From JBBQSN01 sp038213835 (GTDB lineage: Bacteria; Actinomycetota; Actinomycetes; Actinomycetales; CAWJMD01): a stretch of 6,701 bases of DNA. The stretch is from positions 1 to 6,701 of the forward strand of contig JBBQSN010000172.1 in the NCBI GenBank assembly GCA_038213835.1, read 5' to 3'. Positions 5,236 through 6,701 of this stretch are shown here, piece by piece; position 1 is the first letter of the stretch; each line of letters starts with the position of its first letter. A model generated the notes under the pieces. It searched no databases. It worked only from the letters and a program-made list of their open reading frames with translations, and was not told where the DNA came from. The translations under genes were made by a program, and so were the position numbers.

Positions 5236-6015
5236 TCAGGCGCCGGCGACGGACAGGGGGTCGAAGCCGTACGGCAGCTCGAGCCGGTGCTCGCGCATCA
5301 GGTCCACGTCGGACAGCAGCTCGCGGGTGGCGCCGTCGGCCACGACGCGGCCCTCGTCCAGCAGCACCGAGCGCGGGCACAGCTGCAGCGCGTACGGCAG
5401 GTCGTGCGTGACCATCAGCGTCGTGATCGGGCGGCCGTCGGCGTCGGTGAGCGCGGTCAGCACGTCCGCCAGCTCGCGCCGGCTCGCCGGGTCGAGGTTG
5501 CTCGTGGGCTCGTCCAGCACCAGCACCTGGGGGTCCATCGCCAGCACGGTGGCCACCGCGACCCGACGGCGCTGCCCGAACGAGAGGTGATGGGGCGCAC
5601 GGTCGCCCACGTCCGGCAGGCCCACCTGCGCGAGCGCGCGGGAGACCCGCAGCCGCACCTCGGCCGGGGCCAGGCCCAGGTTCGAGGGCCCGAACGCGAC
5701 GTCGTCGGACACGGTCGGCATGAACAGCTGGTCGTCGGGGTCCTGGAACACCATGCCGACCGCCCGCCGGACCTCGACGAGGTGGCGCCCCGCGACGGGG
5801 TGCCCGCCGACGACCACCGAGCCGGTGCCGTAGCCGCCGGTCCCGTTGGCCAGCAGGCCGTTGAGGTGCAGCACCAGCGTGGTCTTGCCCGCGCCGTTGG
5901 GGCCGAGGAGCGCCACCCGCTCCCCCTGCTCGACCCGCAGGTCCACCCCGAACAGCACCTGACGGCCGTCCGGGTAGGCGAAGGTGAGCCGGTCGACCTC
6001 CAGCGCGGCCGTCAC
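5236..6015 (-). CDS. cbiO: cobalt/nickel ECF transporter ATPase CbiO
   Basis: This 259-residue ATP-binding subunit powers metal-ion uptake at the cytoplasmic face of the membrane. All ABC ATPase motifs are intact: Walker A GPNGAGKTT (38-46, Lys44), the Q-loop with the ECF-type QDPDDQLF (Gln91 onward), the signature LSFGQRRR (144-151), Walker B VLVLDEP (164-170, Glu169), the D-loop SNLD (172-175) and the switch His204. QDPDDQLF and the phenylalanine in LSFGQ are typical of the energy-coupling-factor group, not of ordinary ABC importers. The C-terminal stretch LPYGFDPLS lies beyond the catalytic core. The GTG at 6015 overlaps the cbiQ stop in a GTGA, implying translational coupling. Only one ATPase is seen, so it likely works as a homodimer on CbiQ. 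Cobalt is the best guess from the CbiQ type; nickel or another ECF substrate is possible without the CbiM partner in view. Confidence 0.95.
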   Translation of the reverse strand: MTAALEVDRLTFAYPDGRQVLFGVDLRVEQGERVALLGPNGAGKTTLVLHLNGLLANGTGGYGTGSVVVGGHPVAGRHLVEVRRAVGMVFQDPDDQLFMPTVSDDVAFGPSNLGLAPAEVRLRVSRALAQVGLPDVGDRAPHHLSFGQRRRVAVATVLAMDPQVLVLDEPTSNLDPASRRELADVLTALTDADGRPITTLMVTHDLPYALQLCPRSVLLDEGRVVADGATRELLSDVDLMREHRLELPYGFDPLSVAGA

Positions 6016-6701
6016 GGGAGGACGGCCAGGGACGCGGCCGCCATCGCAGCGGCGGCGACAGGCACCCCGACGGCCAGCGCCCAGTCCCGCGGAGCCGCGG
6101 CCCCACCGCCCAGCGCCGGCATCCGGCCGGTGTAGCCACGGGCCAGCATCGCGCGGTGCACGCGCTCGCCACGCTCGTAGCTGCGCACGAACAGGGTGCC
6201 GGCTCCGGCCGCCTCGATCCGCAGGTGGCCCAGCCGTCCACCGGTGTAGGCGCGGGCCGCGCGGGCGAGCCGCATCCGGGCCAGGTCGGAGGTCACCACG
6301 GAGGCGTAGCGCAGCATGAACCCGGCGATCGCGACGAGCGGCTGCGGCAACCGCAGCCGCTCCAGGCCCCCGAGCAGGTCGCGCGAGCGCGTGGTGGAGG
6401 CCAGCACGATGCCGACCAGCACGCCGGTCGTCGCCTTGATCAGCAGGGTCGCGCCCCCGACCAGGCCGGCCACCGCGAGCGGGACGCCGAGGACGTCGAC
6501 CCGCTCACCGCTGGCGACGAACGGCATCAGCAGGGCGAACACCACGAACGGCACCTCGACGACGAGCCGGCGCGCGACCGTCCGCGCGGGCAGCCGGGCC
6601 AGGCCGGCGAGGGCGAGCACCACGAGCGGGAAGGCGACCAGGGCGGGCCAGGCGCGTACCGGCGTGGCGACCACGACGCAGACCAGCAGGACGGCCGCGA
6701 C
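6012..6701 (-). CDS. cbiQ: cobalt ECF transporter transmembrane subunit CbiQ, N-terminus cut by window edge
   Basis: The frame is open to the last base of the window, giving 229 residues. An internal GTG at 6674 is unlikely to be the start, because the upstream residues VAAVLLVCVV are in frame and hydrophobic, as expected for the first membrane helix. Compared with the usual 240-260 residues, about 20-35 are missing. Several membrane segments are visible, at about 18-36, 46-63, 70-103, 121-137 and 207-228. The cytoplasmic coupling region carries RLARAARAYTG (144-154) and AMLARGYTGRMP (184-195), which correspond to the two Ala-Arg-Gly-type motifs that contact the ATPase; the first reads ARA. 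The stretch RIEAAGAGTLFVRSYERGERV is characteristic of CbiQ. The protein links CbiO to the substrate-binding CbiM/CbiN, whose genes would be expected just right of the window. The stop overlaps the cbiO start. Confidence 0.93.
   Translation of the reverse strand, partial: VAAVLLVCVVVATPVRAWPALVAFPLVVLALAGLARLPARTVARRLVVEVPFVVFALLMPFVASGERVDVLGVPLAVAGLVGGATLLIKATTGVLVGIVLASTTRSRDLLGGLERLRLPQPLVAIAGFMLRYASVVTSDLARMRLARAARAYTGGRLGHLRIEAAGAGTLFVRSYERGERVHRAMLARGYTGRMPALGGGAAAPRDWALAVGVPVAAAAMAAASLAVLP

Noticed and set aside
4669..6135. A 488-codon open frame on the plus strand opposite cbiO and cbiQ.
   Set aside because: The opposite strand encodes proteins with complete motifs; this product shows none.

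Overview
The window is very GC-rich DNA, with codons mostly ending in G or C, frequent GTG and TTG starts, and long spurious open frames on the non-coding strands. This is typical of an actinomycete (Actinomycetota). Protein style, such as the thioredoxin, the DUF3618 protein with its GroES-like neighbour, and CbiQ/CbiO, agrees with that. The genus cannot be fixed from sequence alone. I see no tRNA, rRNA, CRISPR array, insertion sequence or phage gene. The window looks like ordinary chromosome.

Left part (1-1930): a minus-strand gene runs off the left edge and encodes a GAF-GAF-SpoIIE (PP2C-type) serine/threonine phosphatase, a class of signalling enzyme that often feeds partner-switching control of sigma factors. 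Upstream of it on the same strand is a small gene of unknown function (76 residues). The 184-base gap that follows is divergent and ends in a strong inverted repeat that abuts the ribosome binding site of the next gene.

Middle part (1931-3100): three plus-strand genes encode an SRPBCC (polyketide cyclase-like) protein, a thioredoxin with an intact WCGPC site and a TTG start, and a 64-residue Cys/His-rich protein. A perfect 11-bp hairpin separates the thioredoxin from the last of these. The 64-residue gene ends head-on against the next minus-strand gene, and the two TAG stops share one CTAG.

Right part (3097-6701): five genes on the minus strand, in transcription order cbiQ (5' end outside the window), cbiO, a DUF3618 membrane protein, a GroES-like protein and a cytochrome P450. 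cbiQ and cbiO overlap by four bases. They are the transmembrane and ATPase parts of an energy-coupling-factor cobalt (or nickel) importer; the substrate-binding CbiM/CbiN genes would be expected just beyond the right edge. The DUF3618 and GroES-like genes probably form a separate unit, with the P450 74 bases downstream.

Nothing here is clearly a new multi-gene system. The points most worth a second look are the GroES paralogue with a shortened roof loop, the small Cys/His-rich protein, the inverted repeat at the SRPBCC gene, and the possible leaderless start of the GroES-like gene.
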